NCBI GenBank assembly: GCA_017983465.1
Contig: JAGOBK010000002.1
Location: forward strand, 62,001 to 126,000
Direction of reading: 5' to 3'
Length of the DNA stretch: 64,000 nt
Origin: Crocinitomicaceae bacterium
GTDB taxonomy: Bacteria > Bacteroidota > Bacteroidia > Flavobacteriales_D > Crocinitomicaceae
Shown here: positions 45,123-53,475 of the stretch, piece by piece
Position numbering within the stretch: position 1 is the stretch's first letter
Layout: every line of letters starts with the position of its first letter
The notes under the pieces: generated by a model
Seen by the model: the letters and a program-made list of their open reading frames with translations, nothing else
Database searches by the model: none
What the model was told of the DNA's origin: nothing
Position numbers and translations under genes: made by a program

Positions 45123-47891
45123 CTATAATTTTCTTGCAACTTCAACTTCCTCGTATGCTTCAACGATGTCACCGATTTTAATATCGTTGTATTTATCGAT
45201 GTTCAATCCACATTCGTAGTTGTTTTTCACCTCACGCACATCGTCTTTGAAACGTTTCAATGATCCCAAAAGACCTGTATGAACAACGATTCCATCGCGA
45301 ATCACGCGGATTTTGGAAGAACGTTTGATGATTCCGTCCATGACATAACATCCAGCGATTGTTCCCACTTTCGTGATATCGAACGTTTCGCGAATTTCAG
45401 CAGAACCAAGAATTTGCTCCTCGATATCTGGAGAAAGCATTCCTTCCATTGCTGCCTTAATTTCTTCGATAGCCTTGTAGATGACAGAGTAAAGTCGAAT
45501 ATCGATTTGCTCATTTTCAGCAAGTTTACGTGCAATTAAAGAAGGACGAACTTGGAATCCGATGATGATTGCATCCGACGCGGAAGCTAAATTCACATCG
45601 GCCTCAGTAATTGCACCTACCCCTTTCAAGATAATATTTACTTGGATTTCCTCTGTAGACAAGTTTAACAATGCATCAGAAAGTGCTTCAATAGAACCAT
45701 CCACATCACCTTTAACGATAATGTTCAATTCTTTAAAGTCTCCGATCGCCAAACGACGTCCAATTTCATCCAACGTAATATGTTTCGTTGTACGCAATCC
45801 TTGTTCGCGGTATAATTGCTCACGTTTTGTTGCAATCGATTTCGCTTCTTTCTCATCATCTAGGATGTTGAATTTATCACCGGCACTTGGTGCGCCACCG
45901 ATTCCTAGAACTGATACTGGACAAGCAGGTCCTGCCTCTTTCAAAGCAACACCTTGTTCGTCATGCATGGCACGAACTTTACCGAAGTAACGTCCAACAA
46001 GTACCACATCACCAACGCGCATCGTTCCTGATTCAACAAGCATGTTCGTCACGTAACCTTTTCCTTTATCCAAAGAAGATTCAATTACGGTACCAACGGC
46101 ATTTTTATTTGGATTTGCTTTTAGCTCTAATAATTCAGCTTCTAGAAGCACTTTTTCCAATAACTTATCAATATTTAAATTCTGTCTTGCAGAAATTTCC
46201 TGTACTTGGTATTTACCACCCCAATCTTCCACCAAAATATTCATTGCTGAAAGTTGTTCTCTGATTCGGTCTGGATTAGCTCCTGGTTTATCGATTTTAT
46301 TAATCGCAAAAATCATCGGAACATTTGCTGCTTGTGCATGCGAAATCGCCTCTTTCGTTTGCGGCATGACATCATCATCCGCTGCCACAATAATAATGGC
46401 AACATCGGTTACTTGAGCACCACGAGCACGCATGGCAGTAAATGCCTCGTGACCCGGAGTATCCAAGAATGTCATTTTACGACCATCTTTCAAGGTAACC
46501 GAATATGCTCCGATGTGCTGAGTGATTCCACCCGCTTCACCTTCAGTTACATTCGCATTACGAATTCTATCAAGAAGTGATGTTTTACCGTGGTCAACGT
46601 GACCCATTACGGTAATAATTGGTGGACGACTAATAAGGTCCTCTGGTTTATCTTCTACTGTTTGGATTGCATCTTGTACTTCCGCACTAACGAATTCCGT
46701 TTCGAATCCAAACTCATCTGCAACGATATGAATTGTTTCCGCATCCAAACGTTGGTTAATGGATGCAAAGATACCCAAGGACATACACACAGAAATAACC
46801 TGTGTTGGTTGTACGCTCATCATGGAAGCCAATTCAGAAACCGTTACGAATTCCGTTAACTTCAAGATTTTGTCCTCCAATTCAGCTGCAGCCATTTCTT
46901 CCTGGCGTCTTTGTTGGAAATTATCTCTTTTCAAACGTCTGTTCTTCGACGCTTTTGATTTACCACCTTGATTGGAAAGTCTCGCAAGAGTATCCTTGAT
47001 TTCTTTTTGAATATCTGTAGCCTTGATTTCAGGCTTTTCAACTCTTGGACCTTTATTTGCTGGATTATTTCCACCACCTGGACGATTATTATTTCCTGGT
47101 GTTGCATTTGGTGCAGGTGTTTCCACCTTTTTAATGCGTTTACGCTTTCTTTTCGCATCGTCATTTGAAGATGCAACTGGATTTCTTGGTCTTTCGACAG
47201 GAAGTTCAATTTTACCTAAAACAGTTGGTCCAGATAAGACTTGTCTCTCGAAACGTATAGTTTCTATTACAGGTGCTGCCGTTGGTTTTTCTTCAACCTT
47301 TGGTTCAGCAATTGGAGTCGTCGGTTTTTCTTCCACTTTTGTCGCCGGTGCTGGTGCAGGGGTCGCTTTTGCTTTAGGAGCTGGCTCTTCTTTTCTTTTA
47401 TCCGGACGCGTGCGTTGGTTAATAGCAGAAAGATCAATTTTTCCAATCACGTTCACGTGATTACTTTCCACTGGTGTTATTTCCGGTGTGTGATCGATTT
47501 CCTTTACAACTTCAGGCGCTTTTGGTTCTTCAGGCGCGACTGCAACTGGTTTATCAGCAGCAAATACTTGACGTTTAATTTCCTCCAAGTTAATGGCATC
47601 ACCTTCGTCCTCATCCTCAGATGAATCCGGTGTTTTTGGAGCGTCTGCTGGCTTATCGCTCAACGTGACAGACTCACGTTTTTCTCTACGAGAAGTAGCC
47701 TTAGACTGCTCTTTCATAGATTGATCAGCCGCAAATTCTTGGCACAAAAGTTCAAAATGCTCCTGCTCCAAACGTGTGTTTGGATTGGAATCAATTTTAA
47801 TTCCTTTAGACTCTAAGAACTCCACCAAAGTTGGTAGTCCAACATTGAGTTCACCTGCTGCTTTTCCTAATCGAATCGGTTTTCCCGCCAT
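45123..47891 (-). CDS. infB: Translation initiation factor IF-2
   Basis: 922 residues. The N-terminal third is low complexity (Pro/Ala/Glu/Lys), preceded by a short IF2_N domain (IRLGKAAGELNVGLPTLVEFLE, quoted by its ends IRLGK and LVEFLE) and followed by a second. The GTPase domain begins near 425 (GHVDHGKTSLLD, DTPGHEAF, NKIDKPGAN), then domains II-IV, with IILKGVGAITEADVNLA and the C-terminal fMet-tRNA-binding region. Positions the initiator tRNA on the 30S subunit. Third gene of rimP-nusA-infB, 35 bases after nusA. Confidence 0.97.
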   Translation of the reverse strand: MAGKPIRLGKAAGELNVGLPTLVEFLESKGIKIDSNPNTRLEQEHFELLCQEFAADQSMKEQSKATSRREKRESVTLSDKPADAPKTPDSSEDEDEGDAINLEEIKRQVFAADKPVAVAPEEPKAPEVVKEIDHTPEITPVESNHVNVIGKIDLSAINQRTRPDKRKEEPAPKAKATPAPAPATKVEEKPTTPIAEPKVEEKPTAAPVIETIRFERQVLSGPTVLGKIELPVERPRNPVASSNDDAKRKRKRIKKVETPAPNATPGNNNRPGGGNNPANKGPRVEKPEIKATDIQKEIKDTLARLSNQGGKSKASKNRRLKRDNFQQRRQEEMAAAELEDKILKLTEFVTVSELASMMSVQPTQVISVCMSLGIFASINQRLDAETIHIVADEFGFETEFVSAEVQDAIQTVEDKPEDLISRPPIITVMGHVDHGKTSLLDRIRNANVTEGEAGGITQHIGAYSVTLKDGRKMTFLDTPGHEAFTAMRARGAQVTDVAIIIVAADDDVMPQTKEAISHAQAANVPMIFAINKIDKPGANPDRIREQLSAMNILVEDWGGKYQVQEISARQNLNIDKLLEKVLLEAELLELKANPNKNAVGTVIESSLDKGKGYVTNMLVESGTMRVGDVVLVGRYFGKVRAMHDEQGVALKEAGPACPVSVLGIGGAPSAGDKFNILDDEKEAKSIATKREQLYREQGLRTTKHITLDEIGRRLAIGDFKELNIIVKGDVDGSIEALSDALLNLSTEEIQVNIILKGVGAITEADVNLASASDAIIIGFQVRPSLIARKLAENEQIDIRLYSVIYKAIEEIKAAMEGMLSPDIEEQILGSAEIRETFDITKVGTIAGCYVMDGIIKRSSKIRVIRDGIVVHTGLLGSLKRFKDDVREVKNNYECGLNIDKYNDIKIGDIVEAYEEVEVARKL

Positions 47892-47926
47892 ATTTATCCT
47901 TTTACGCTTCTGTAAGTGGAATTAAT

Positions 47927-49162
47927 TTATTCAAATTCTGCTTGTAAAATTCGGAATACTTCCTCTATCGTTTCTTTTTCAAGATCCGTACGTGACACTA
48001 AATCAACCACGCCAATTTCCAAAACAGATTTCGCTGTATCACAGCCAATTGCTTTCAATTCATCGATAATCCAACTATCGATTTCATCAGCAAATTCCTC
48101 TAAATCAACATCCTCTACATCTACTTCTCCATCACGGTATACATCAATTTCGTAACCGCTTAATTTTCCAGCCAATTTAATATTGTTACCACCTTTACCG
48201 ATGGCTAATGACACTTGGTCTGGTTTCAAGTATACTTTTACTCTTTTTTCCTCTTCTAATATTTCCATTGAAGTCACCTTCGCTGGAGATAACGCTCTTT
48301 GGATCAACAACTGATTATTTGTTGTATAGTTGATCACATCGATATTTTCGTTTCTTAATTCACGAACAATTCCATGAATACGAGATCCTTTCATACCAAC
48401 ACAAGCTCCAACTGGATCGATACGATCGTCATAAGACTCTACCGCAACTTTCGCGCGTTCTCCTGGTTCACGTACAATCTTTTTAATGGTAATTAAACCA
48501 TCAAATACTTCTGGTACTTCTAATTCGAACAAACGCTCCAAGAATTCAGGTGCCGTACGCGAAAGAATGATCACAGGAGTACTGTTTCTCATGTCTACCT
48601 TCGCAACAACCGCTCTTACGGATTCTCCTTTTTTGAAGAAATCAGATGGAATTTGTTCAGATTTAGGCAAAATCAATTCATTGTTGTCATCATCCATGAC
48701 AAGAATTTCTTTTTTCCAAACTTGATACACTTCACCCGTAACAATCTCACCGATACGTTCTTTGTATTTTTTGTAAAGGTGATCTTTTTCTAGTTCAAGG
48801 ATTCGTGAAATTAAGTTTTGGCGTAAAGACAATACATTGCGACGTCCGAAATCAACAAATTTGAATTCTTCTGTTACTTCCTCACCAATTTCAAAATCTG
48901 GCTCAATTTTAATCGCGTCTGAATAAGCTATTTCCGTATTTGGATCTTCCACTTCTCCATCATCTACAATTTCTTTATTCAAGAAAATTTGAACATCACC
49001 TTTGTCGATATTAACGATGATATCAATGTGTTCATCTGTATTGAACTTTTTCTTAAACATTGCTCGGAAAACATCTTCCAAGACATGTTGCATTGTTTGT
49101 TTGTCAATGTTTTTTAATTCCTTAAACTCCGAGAACGAGTCAACTAGTTCCGTACTATTCAT
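47927..49162 (-). CDS. nusA: Transcription elongation/termination factor NusA
   Basis: 411 residues with the standard order: N-terminal RNA-polymerase-binding domain (1-125), S1 (about 130-200; GEVYQVWKKEILVMDD), and two KH domains (GACVGMKGSRIHGIVREL and AIGKGGNNIKLAGKLSGYEI). The extra acidic C-terminal repeats of E. coli NusA are absent, but a short acidic tail is present. Enhances pausing at RNA hairpins and, in other bacteria, represses its own operon. Starts 5 bases after rimP. Confidence 0.96.
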   Translation of the reverse strand: MNSTELVDSFSEFKELKNIDKQTMQHVLEDVFRAMFKKKFNTDEHIDIIVNIDKGDVQIFLNKEIVDDGEVEDPNTEIAYSDAIKIEPDFEIGEEVTEEFKFVDFGRRNVLSLRQNLISRILELEKDHLYKKYKERIGEIVTGEVYQVWKKEILVMDDDNNELILPKSEQIPSDFFKKGESVRAVVAKVDMRNSTPVIILSRTAPEFLERLFELEVPEVFDGLITIKKIVREPGERAKVAVESYDDRIDPVGACVGMKGSRIHGIVRELRNENIDVINYTTNNQLLIQRALSPAKVTSMEILEEEKRVKVYLKPDQVSLAIGKGGNNIKLAGKLSGYEIDVYRDGEVDVEDVDLEEFADEIDSWIIDELKAIGCDTAKSVLEIGVVDLVSRTDLEKETIEEVFRILQAEFE

Positions 49163-49167
49163 AGCGT

Positions 49168-49644
49168 TTATTTAAAAGATATAACAATTTTAGACTCTTT
49201 TATTTCTGTTAAGGGAAGCTCTAGTATTTCTTCCACTTGTATTCTTCTTCTTTTCTCCTCCGATTTCTGTAGGGAAATTTGTTTGATGACGATACTTGCC
49301 TCACCTAATTTCATTAACTCACCTTCGTATTTCTCTCCATTATTCATCACTACTTTGAAACTGCGTCCAATGTTTTTAGAATACTGATTGATGTGACGAA
49401 TAGGCTTGTCTAATCCAGCGGATGAAACATGTAATTCAAAGTCTTGCTTTTCTCTATCTAGGTTGTGTTCAATGTTTCTGGATACAGAAACACAATCGTT
49501 TACCGAAACTCCACCTTTGATTTTGTCTAGTTCAACATTGATCACATTGCTTGACGAGATTGTCAATTCTACGACGTAAAGTCCATTGTCCAGCTCGGCA
49601 ATGCGTTCGTCGATTAGTTCTAATATGAGTTTTTTATCTAACAT
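49168..49644 (-). CDS. rimP: Ribosome maturation factor RimP
   Basis: 158 residues from ATG 49644 (MLDKKLILELIDERIAE). The frame continues to an ATG at 49716, but that lies inside the promoter, upstream of the expected RNA start, so 49644 is the true start. Family blocks: VVELTISSSNVINVELDK, NDCVSVSRNIEHNL, LHVSSAGLDKPIR and the SH3-like C-terminus. Needed for 30S maturation. First gene of rimP-nusA-infB and preceded by a terminator-like hairpin. Confidence 0.94.
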   Translation of the reverse strand: MLDKKLILELIDERIAELDNGLYVVELTISSSNVINVELDKIKGGVSVNDCVSVSRNIEHNLDREKQDFELHVSSAGLDKPIRHINQYSKNIGRSFKVVMNNGEKYEGELMKLGEASIVIKQISLQKSEEKRRRIQVEEILELPLTEIKESKIVISFK

Positions 49645-49657
49645 TTCTTGTAATAAA

Positions 49658-49679
49658 AGAGGGGACTTTCGTCCCCTCT
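49658..49679 (-). terminator. Terminator-like hairpin in the rimP-nusA-infB leader (possible attenuator)
   Basis: On the minus strand GAGGGGAC-GAAA-GTCCCCTC (8 bp, 9 with the flanking A-T pair; GNRA loop) is followed at once by TTTTATTA, then the rimP ATG 13 bases below the stem. The U-tract is only on the minus side. No minus-strand gene upstream needs a terminator here, because the respiratory operon already ends in one at 50341-50380. Confidence 0.7.
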
Positions 49680-49705
49680 CGCTGCATTCGTTCATAAATG
49701 TGGTA

Positions 49706-49736
49706 CAAATATACATCCTTTTTATGGAAATACAAA
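49706..49736 (-). promoter_or_regulatory. Promoter of rimP-nusA-infB
   Basis: The best promoter match in the window: TTTG (49733-49736), 19-base spacer, TATATTTG (49706-49713), equal to the Bacteroidota consensus TTTG-N19-TAnnTTTG. Transcription should start near 49700, giving a leader of about 55 bases that holds little but the hairpin. Confidence 0.72.
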
Positions 49737-49748
49737 ATCAAATGGACT

Positions 49749-49756
49749 TATCTTTG
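49749..49756 (+). promoter_or_regulatory. -7 element of the DUF3109 gene, four bases from the start codon
   Basis: TATCTTTG-TAGG-ATG on the plus strand. Exact TAnnTTTG match. The element sits 12 bases from the -33 of the opposite rimP promoter. The -33 position for this gene has no good match. Confidence 0.45.
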
Positions 49757-49760
49757 TAGG

Positions 49761-50330
49761 ATGCTTATAGAAATAGAAAATAAAATCGTTACCACTGAGT
49801 TATTTGAACGCAAATTCGTCTGTGACTTAAACGCATGTAAAGGAGCATGTTGTGTGGAGGGTGATGGCGGTGCGCCTCTAACCATGGAGGAAGTTGCAAT
49901 CATCGAAGAAAACTATGACAAAATCTCTGCTCATATGCGTCCAGAGGGTATAGCCAATGTTGCTGAAAAAGGTGTCTACTATATGGACGATGAAAACCAT
50001 CCTGCGACGACCCTTGTAAATGGACAAGAATGTTCTTTTGTTTATTTTGACGAGTCTGGAATCACAAAGTGTGCGATTGAAAAAGCCTATTTGCAAAATG
50101 AAATTGGATTCAAAAAACCAATTTCGTGTCACCTCTATCCTATTCGTGTGAAACAGTTCAACCACATAACAGCATTGAATTATGAAGAATGGCATATTTG
50201 TAAACCAGCGTGTGCTTGTGGTGACAAATTAGATGTTCCAGTTTTTAAATTCTTAAAAGAACCATTAATACGTGCATTTGGAACCTCATTTTATGATGAG
50301 TTACTTGCCATAGAGAAGGAAATCCAATAA
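49761..50330 (+). CDS. DUF3109 family cysteine-rich protein
   Basis: 189 residues from the ATG at 49761 (MLIEIENKIVTTELFERKFV); an earlier in-frame ATG at 49698 would put promoter sequence inside the gene. Cysteines at 21, 26, 30 and 31 (CDLNACKGACC), a middle pair around FVYFDESGITKCAIE, and CKPACACGD form a pattern like YkgJ/UPF0153 metal- or Fe-S-binding proteins. GDGGAPLT and SCHLYPIRV are typical of the family. Cytoplasmic; biochemical role unknown. Confidence 0.87.
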   Translation: MLIEIENKIVTTELFERKFVCDLNACKGACCVEGDGGAPLTMEEVAIIEENYDKISAHMRPEGIANVAEKGVYYMDDENHPATTLVNGQECSFVYFDESGITKCAIEKAYLQNEIGFKKPISCHLYPIRVKQFNHITALNYEEWHICKPACACGDKLDVPVFKFLKEPLIRAFGTSFYDELLAIEKEIQ

Positions 50331-50340
50331 AAGTAAATGA

Positions 50341-50380
50341 CATAAAAAAGCCCTGACAAATTCGTCAGGGCTTTTTTATG
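50341..50380. terminator. Bidirectional terminator
   Basis: A perfect 17-base inverted repeat, CATAAAAAAGCCCTGAC (50341-50357) and its complement (50364-50380), with a 6-base loop. A-run on one side and T-run on the other let it stop both DUF3109 (stop 50330) and the respiratory operon (stop 50383). Confidence 0.93.
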
Positions 50381-50382
50381 TG

Positions 50383-52194
50383 TTAATGTTCTTCTTCTCC
50401 TTCAGCTAATGGAACATCCTGAGGGATAAAGTCCGTATCAGCTCCTGGCTTAGAATAATCATAAGGCCATCTGTGAACAACCGGTAAAGCACCAGGCCAG
50501 TTACCGTGAACGTGTTCGACTGGAGTTGTCCACTCTAATGAGTTTGCATTCCAAGGATTTTGAGGTGCTTTAGGACCTCTAAAAATACTATAGAAGAAAT
50601 TGAATAGGAAAATAAGTTGACCCAATGCAGCCACTATGGCAAAAATGGTAATGATCACGTTTAAGTCCATCATCATATCTGCTGTTGGAGAATCTGTTTC
50701 CGCATATACTGAATAATCGTAGTAACGTCTAGGTGCTCCTGCTAACCCAACGAAGTGCATTGGGAAGAATACTCCATACGCTCCAATCAAGGTAATCCAG
50801 AAGTGAGCATAACCTAAACGGGTATTCATCATTTTACCAAACATTTTAGGGAACCAGTGATAAACACCTCCGAACATTCCAAATACCGCAGACATTCCCA
50901 TTACAATGTGGAAGTGAGCTACTACAAAGTATGTATCGTGCAATGCGATATCCAAGGCTGAATCCGCAAGGATGATTCCTGTTACACCACCTGTGATGAA
51001 CGTTGATACCAATCCAATCGCAAACAACATCGCTGGAGTAAGGATTAATGAACCTTTCCAAAGTGTTGTTAAGTAGTTAAATACTTTTACAGCAGATGGA
51101 ATTGCAATCAACAAGGTTGTAAATACGAATACACTACCCAAGAATGGATTCATACCTGTTACGAACATGTGGTGACCCCAAACGATGAAGGATAAGAATC
51201 CAATCGCCAAGATAGAACCAATCATCGCTTTGTAACCAAAGATTGGTTTACGAGCGTTCGTAGCAATAATCTCTGATGATAAACCAAGCGCTGGCAATAA
51301 TACGATGTATACCTCAGGGTGACCTAAGAACCAGAATAAGTGTTGGTATAATAGCGGTGATCCACCATGATTTGCTAACATTTCACCGCCTACGATGATA
51401 TCTGATAAGTAGAATGAAGTTCCCGCTAATCTATCCATTACCAACAACAATGCAGCTGATAATAAAACTGGGAAAGATAGTACTCCTAAGATTGCTGTTA
51501 CAAAGAACGCCCAGATTGTTAAAGGCATTCTTGTCATGCTCATTCCTTGTGTACGTAAGTTGATTACTGTTACAATGTAGTTTAATGAACCTATCAATGA
51601 AGATGCGATAAAGATCGTCATGGAGAATAACCATAATGTCATTCCTAAACCAGATCCTGACACTGCTTGAGGCAATGCTGAAAGTGGAGGATAAATTGTC
51701 CATCCTGCCATTGCGGGCCCTGACTCTACAAATAGAGAAACCAACATTAGCAATGACGAAAGGAAAAAGAACCAGTATGATAACATGTTCAAGAATCCTG
51801 AAGCCATATCTCTTGCTCCCAATTGCAACGGAATGAGTAAGTTAGAGAAAGTCCCTGATAGTCCTCCTGTTAACAAAAAGAAAACCATGATTGTACCGTG
51901 GATTGTAACCAATCCTAAATACATATCCTCTTTTAATACACCATTTGGTGCCCATTTCTCACCTAAGAAAAAAGTCAAGAAATCTGAACTTTCACCCGGC
52001 CAAGCTAACTGAATACGGAATAAGATAGACAAGATCATTGCTACCAAACCCATAAAAACAGCAGTCATCAAAAACTGCTTTCCAATCATTTTGTGATCTT
52101 GAGAGAAGATGTATTTTGAAATAAAATTCTCTTCGTGGTGATGGTGATCATCGTGATGATCGTGTCCGTGTCCTTCGTGTGCTACTGAAGCCAT
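50383..52194 (-). CDS. ctaD: Cytochrome c oxidase subunit I
   Basis: 603 residues, about 12 membrane helices. Haem and CuB ligands visible: HGTIMVFFLL (haem a), HPEVYI with the His-Tyr crosslink pair, WGHHMF (CuB histidines), and HDTYFVVAHFHIV (haem a3 and a). Reduces O2 to water and pumps protons; type A-like. The N-terminus is a histidine-rich tail (HEGHGHDHHDDHHHH, residues 6-20). Last gene of the act-cta operon; subunit III is not in the window. Confidence 0.95.
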   Translation of the reverse strand: MASVAHEGHGHDHHDDHHHHEENFISKYIFSQDHKMIGKQFLMTAVFMGLVAMILSILFRIQLAWPGESSDFLTFFLGEKWAPNGVLKEDMYLGLVTIHGTIMVFFLLTGGLSGTFSNLLIPLQLGARDMASGFLNMLSYWFFFLSSLLMLVSLFVESGPAMAGWTIYPPLSALPQAVSGSGLGMTLWLFSMTIFIASSLIGSLNYIVTVINLRTQGMSMTRMPLTIWAFFVTAILGVLSFPVLLSAALLLVMDRLAGTSFYLSDIIVGGEMLANHGGSPLLYQHLFWFLGHPEVYIVLLPALGLSSEIIATNARKPIFGYKAMIGSILAIGFLSFIVWGHHMFVTGMNPFLGSVFVFTTLLIAIPSAVKVFNYLTTLWKGSLILTPAMLFAIGLVSTFITGGVTGIILADSALDIALHDTYFVVAHFHIVMGMSAVFGMFGGVYHWFPKMFGKMMNTRLGYAHFWITLIGAYGVFFPMHFVGLAGAPRRYYDYSVYAETDSPTADMMMDLNVIITIFAIVAALGQLIFLFNFFYSIFRGPKAPQNPWNANSLEWTTPVEHVHGNWPGALPVVHRWPYDYSKPGADTDFIPQDVPLAEGEEEH

Positions 52195-52223
52195 TTTAGT
52201 TAATTTAAAATATTATACGAATC

Positions 52224-53453
52224 TTAATTTGTCATTGTTGTGTCCATCACCGCTGCCGCTACTGGTGCTGCTGGTGCTGGAAAATATTTATCCTTGAATG
52301 TTTCTTTTTTCTTAGATGCCATCCATGCATTGTATGCCGCTTTGTCTTTCACGACAACAATCATTTTCATTTTGTAGTGAGCTCCACCACAAATCTTGTT
52401 ACACATTAATGTGTAGTTAAATGCAGGATTATTTTTTGACTTACGCATTTCCTCAGTTGTCATTGACGGAGTAAACTTCAAGCGAGTTGGCATACCTGGT
52501 ACTGCATTCATTTGAGCACGCATGTGAACAAAGAAAGCAGAGTGAATCACATCTTTTGCTCTCAAAGAAATCTCATATTGTTGACCTTTACACAATACCA
52601 AGGTGTCTTTTTGAATGATGTCATCCCATGCAGAAGCATCCAATTTCTTGTTATGATTTGCTTTCATTTGGGCTAACAAACGGTACAATCTCTCTTTTCT
52701 CGATAAATCAGCACGAAGTGCATTCGATGTAGAGTCATTAAAAATGGTGTCTCTGTTATTCAATAACTTTTGAATACTGCTAATTCCATTCGATCCATTC
52801 AACATATTATTCAGTGCTGAATCGATTGTATTACTTGTTAACAAAGCTAACTCATTGTTATCTGTTGTTAATTTATAATCATATTTTCCAAGGGTATTAT
52901 CTTGTCCAGCGTAACGTGCAGTCCAATCAAACTGTTTAGAAAATAACTCTACTCGAATTGCCTCTTTACCTGTTGGAGCAACTAAATCATTCCAAGTTTG
53001 TAAACCTAAGATGATGATAACCGCTAAGACGATTGCAGGAACTACTGTCCAGATCATCTCTAACTTATTGTTGTGTGGGTAATAGAATGCTTTTACTCCA
53101 GGTTTTCTAACGTACTTAAATGTAAAGAAGAACAATAAAAAGTTCGTGAAAAAGAAAATCATAATAACGATTACAAAATTCAAATTCAATAACCAATCCG
53201 TTTCTTTTCCTTCCACTGATGCCGCTACTCCTCTACCTGTCCAACCATAAGTGGTCATTAAGTAGATAAATCCAATAAATAAGGCGATCATAAAGCCGAG
53301 CATTAATCGTGCATTTAAACGATTATCTCTATTACTGACTTCATGTTCTTCATTCTTTCTCAACTTAGCTGAAATTTCGTAAACACGAACTAGTTGAGCG
53401 ATAGCGATTGCTCCGAGAATGATGACGATTAATATGATTAATTTATTTTCCAT
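52224..53453 (-). CDS. ctaC: Cytochrome c oxidase subunit II
   Basis: 409 residues, longer than usual. Four membrane helices (about 4-24, 50-68, 88-113, 133-155) instead of two, then the CuA cupredoxin domain with an insertion of roughly 90 residues (about 200-288). CuA ligands: His304 (DVIHSAFF), Cys351, Cys355, His359, Met362 in CNKICGGAHYKM; the usual Glu between the cysteines is Lys353, as in other Bacteroidota. There is no fused cytochrome c domain, so electrons should come from ActE or ActA. 22 bases after actF. Confidence 0.93.
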   Translation of the reverse strand: MENKLIILIVIILGAIAIAQLVRVYEISAKLRKNEEHEVSNRDNRLNARLMLGFMIALFIGFIYLMTTYGWTGRGVAASVEGKETDWLLNLNFVIVIMIFFFTNFLLFFFTFKYVRKPGVKAFYYPHNNKLEMIWTVVPAIVLAVIIILGLQTWNDLVAPTGKEAIRVELFSKQFDWTARYAGQDNTLGKYDYKLTTDNNELALLTSNTIDSALNNMLNGSNGISSIQKLLNNRDTIFNDSTSNALRADLSRKERLYRLLAQMKANHNKKLDASAWDDIIQKDTLVLCKGQQYEISLRAKDVIHSAFFVHMRAQMNAVPGMPTRLKFTPSMTTEEMRKSKNNPAFNYTLMCNKICGGAHYKMKMIVVVKDKAAYNAWMASKKKETFKDKYFPAPAAPVAAAVMDTTMTN

Positions 53454-53475
53454 GATGCTTTAACGATTGTATAAA

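Noticed and set aside
45123..47891. Several long open frames on the plus strand opposite infB
   Set aside because: They are shadows of the low-complexity, stop-poor N-terminal coding region of infB and match no protein pattern.
49714..49716. ATG at 49716 as the rimP start (24 extra residues)
   Set aside because: It lies at the -7 element, upstream of the predicted RNA start, and the extension would run through the hairpin; ATG 49644 fits the family.
49698..49760. Longer N-terminus for the DUF3109 protein from ATG 49698
   Set aside because: The extra 21 residues are encoded by the divergent promoter region and do not look like the family N-terminus.
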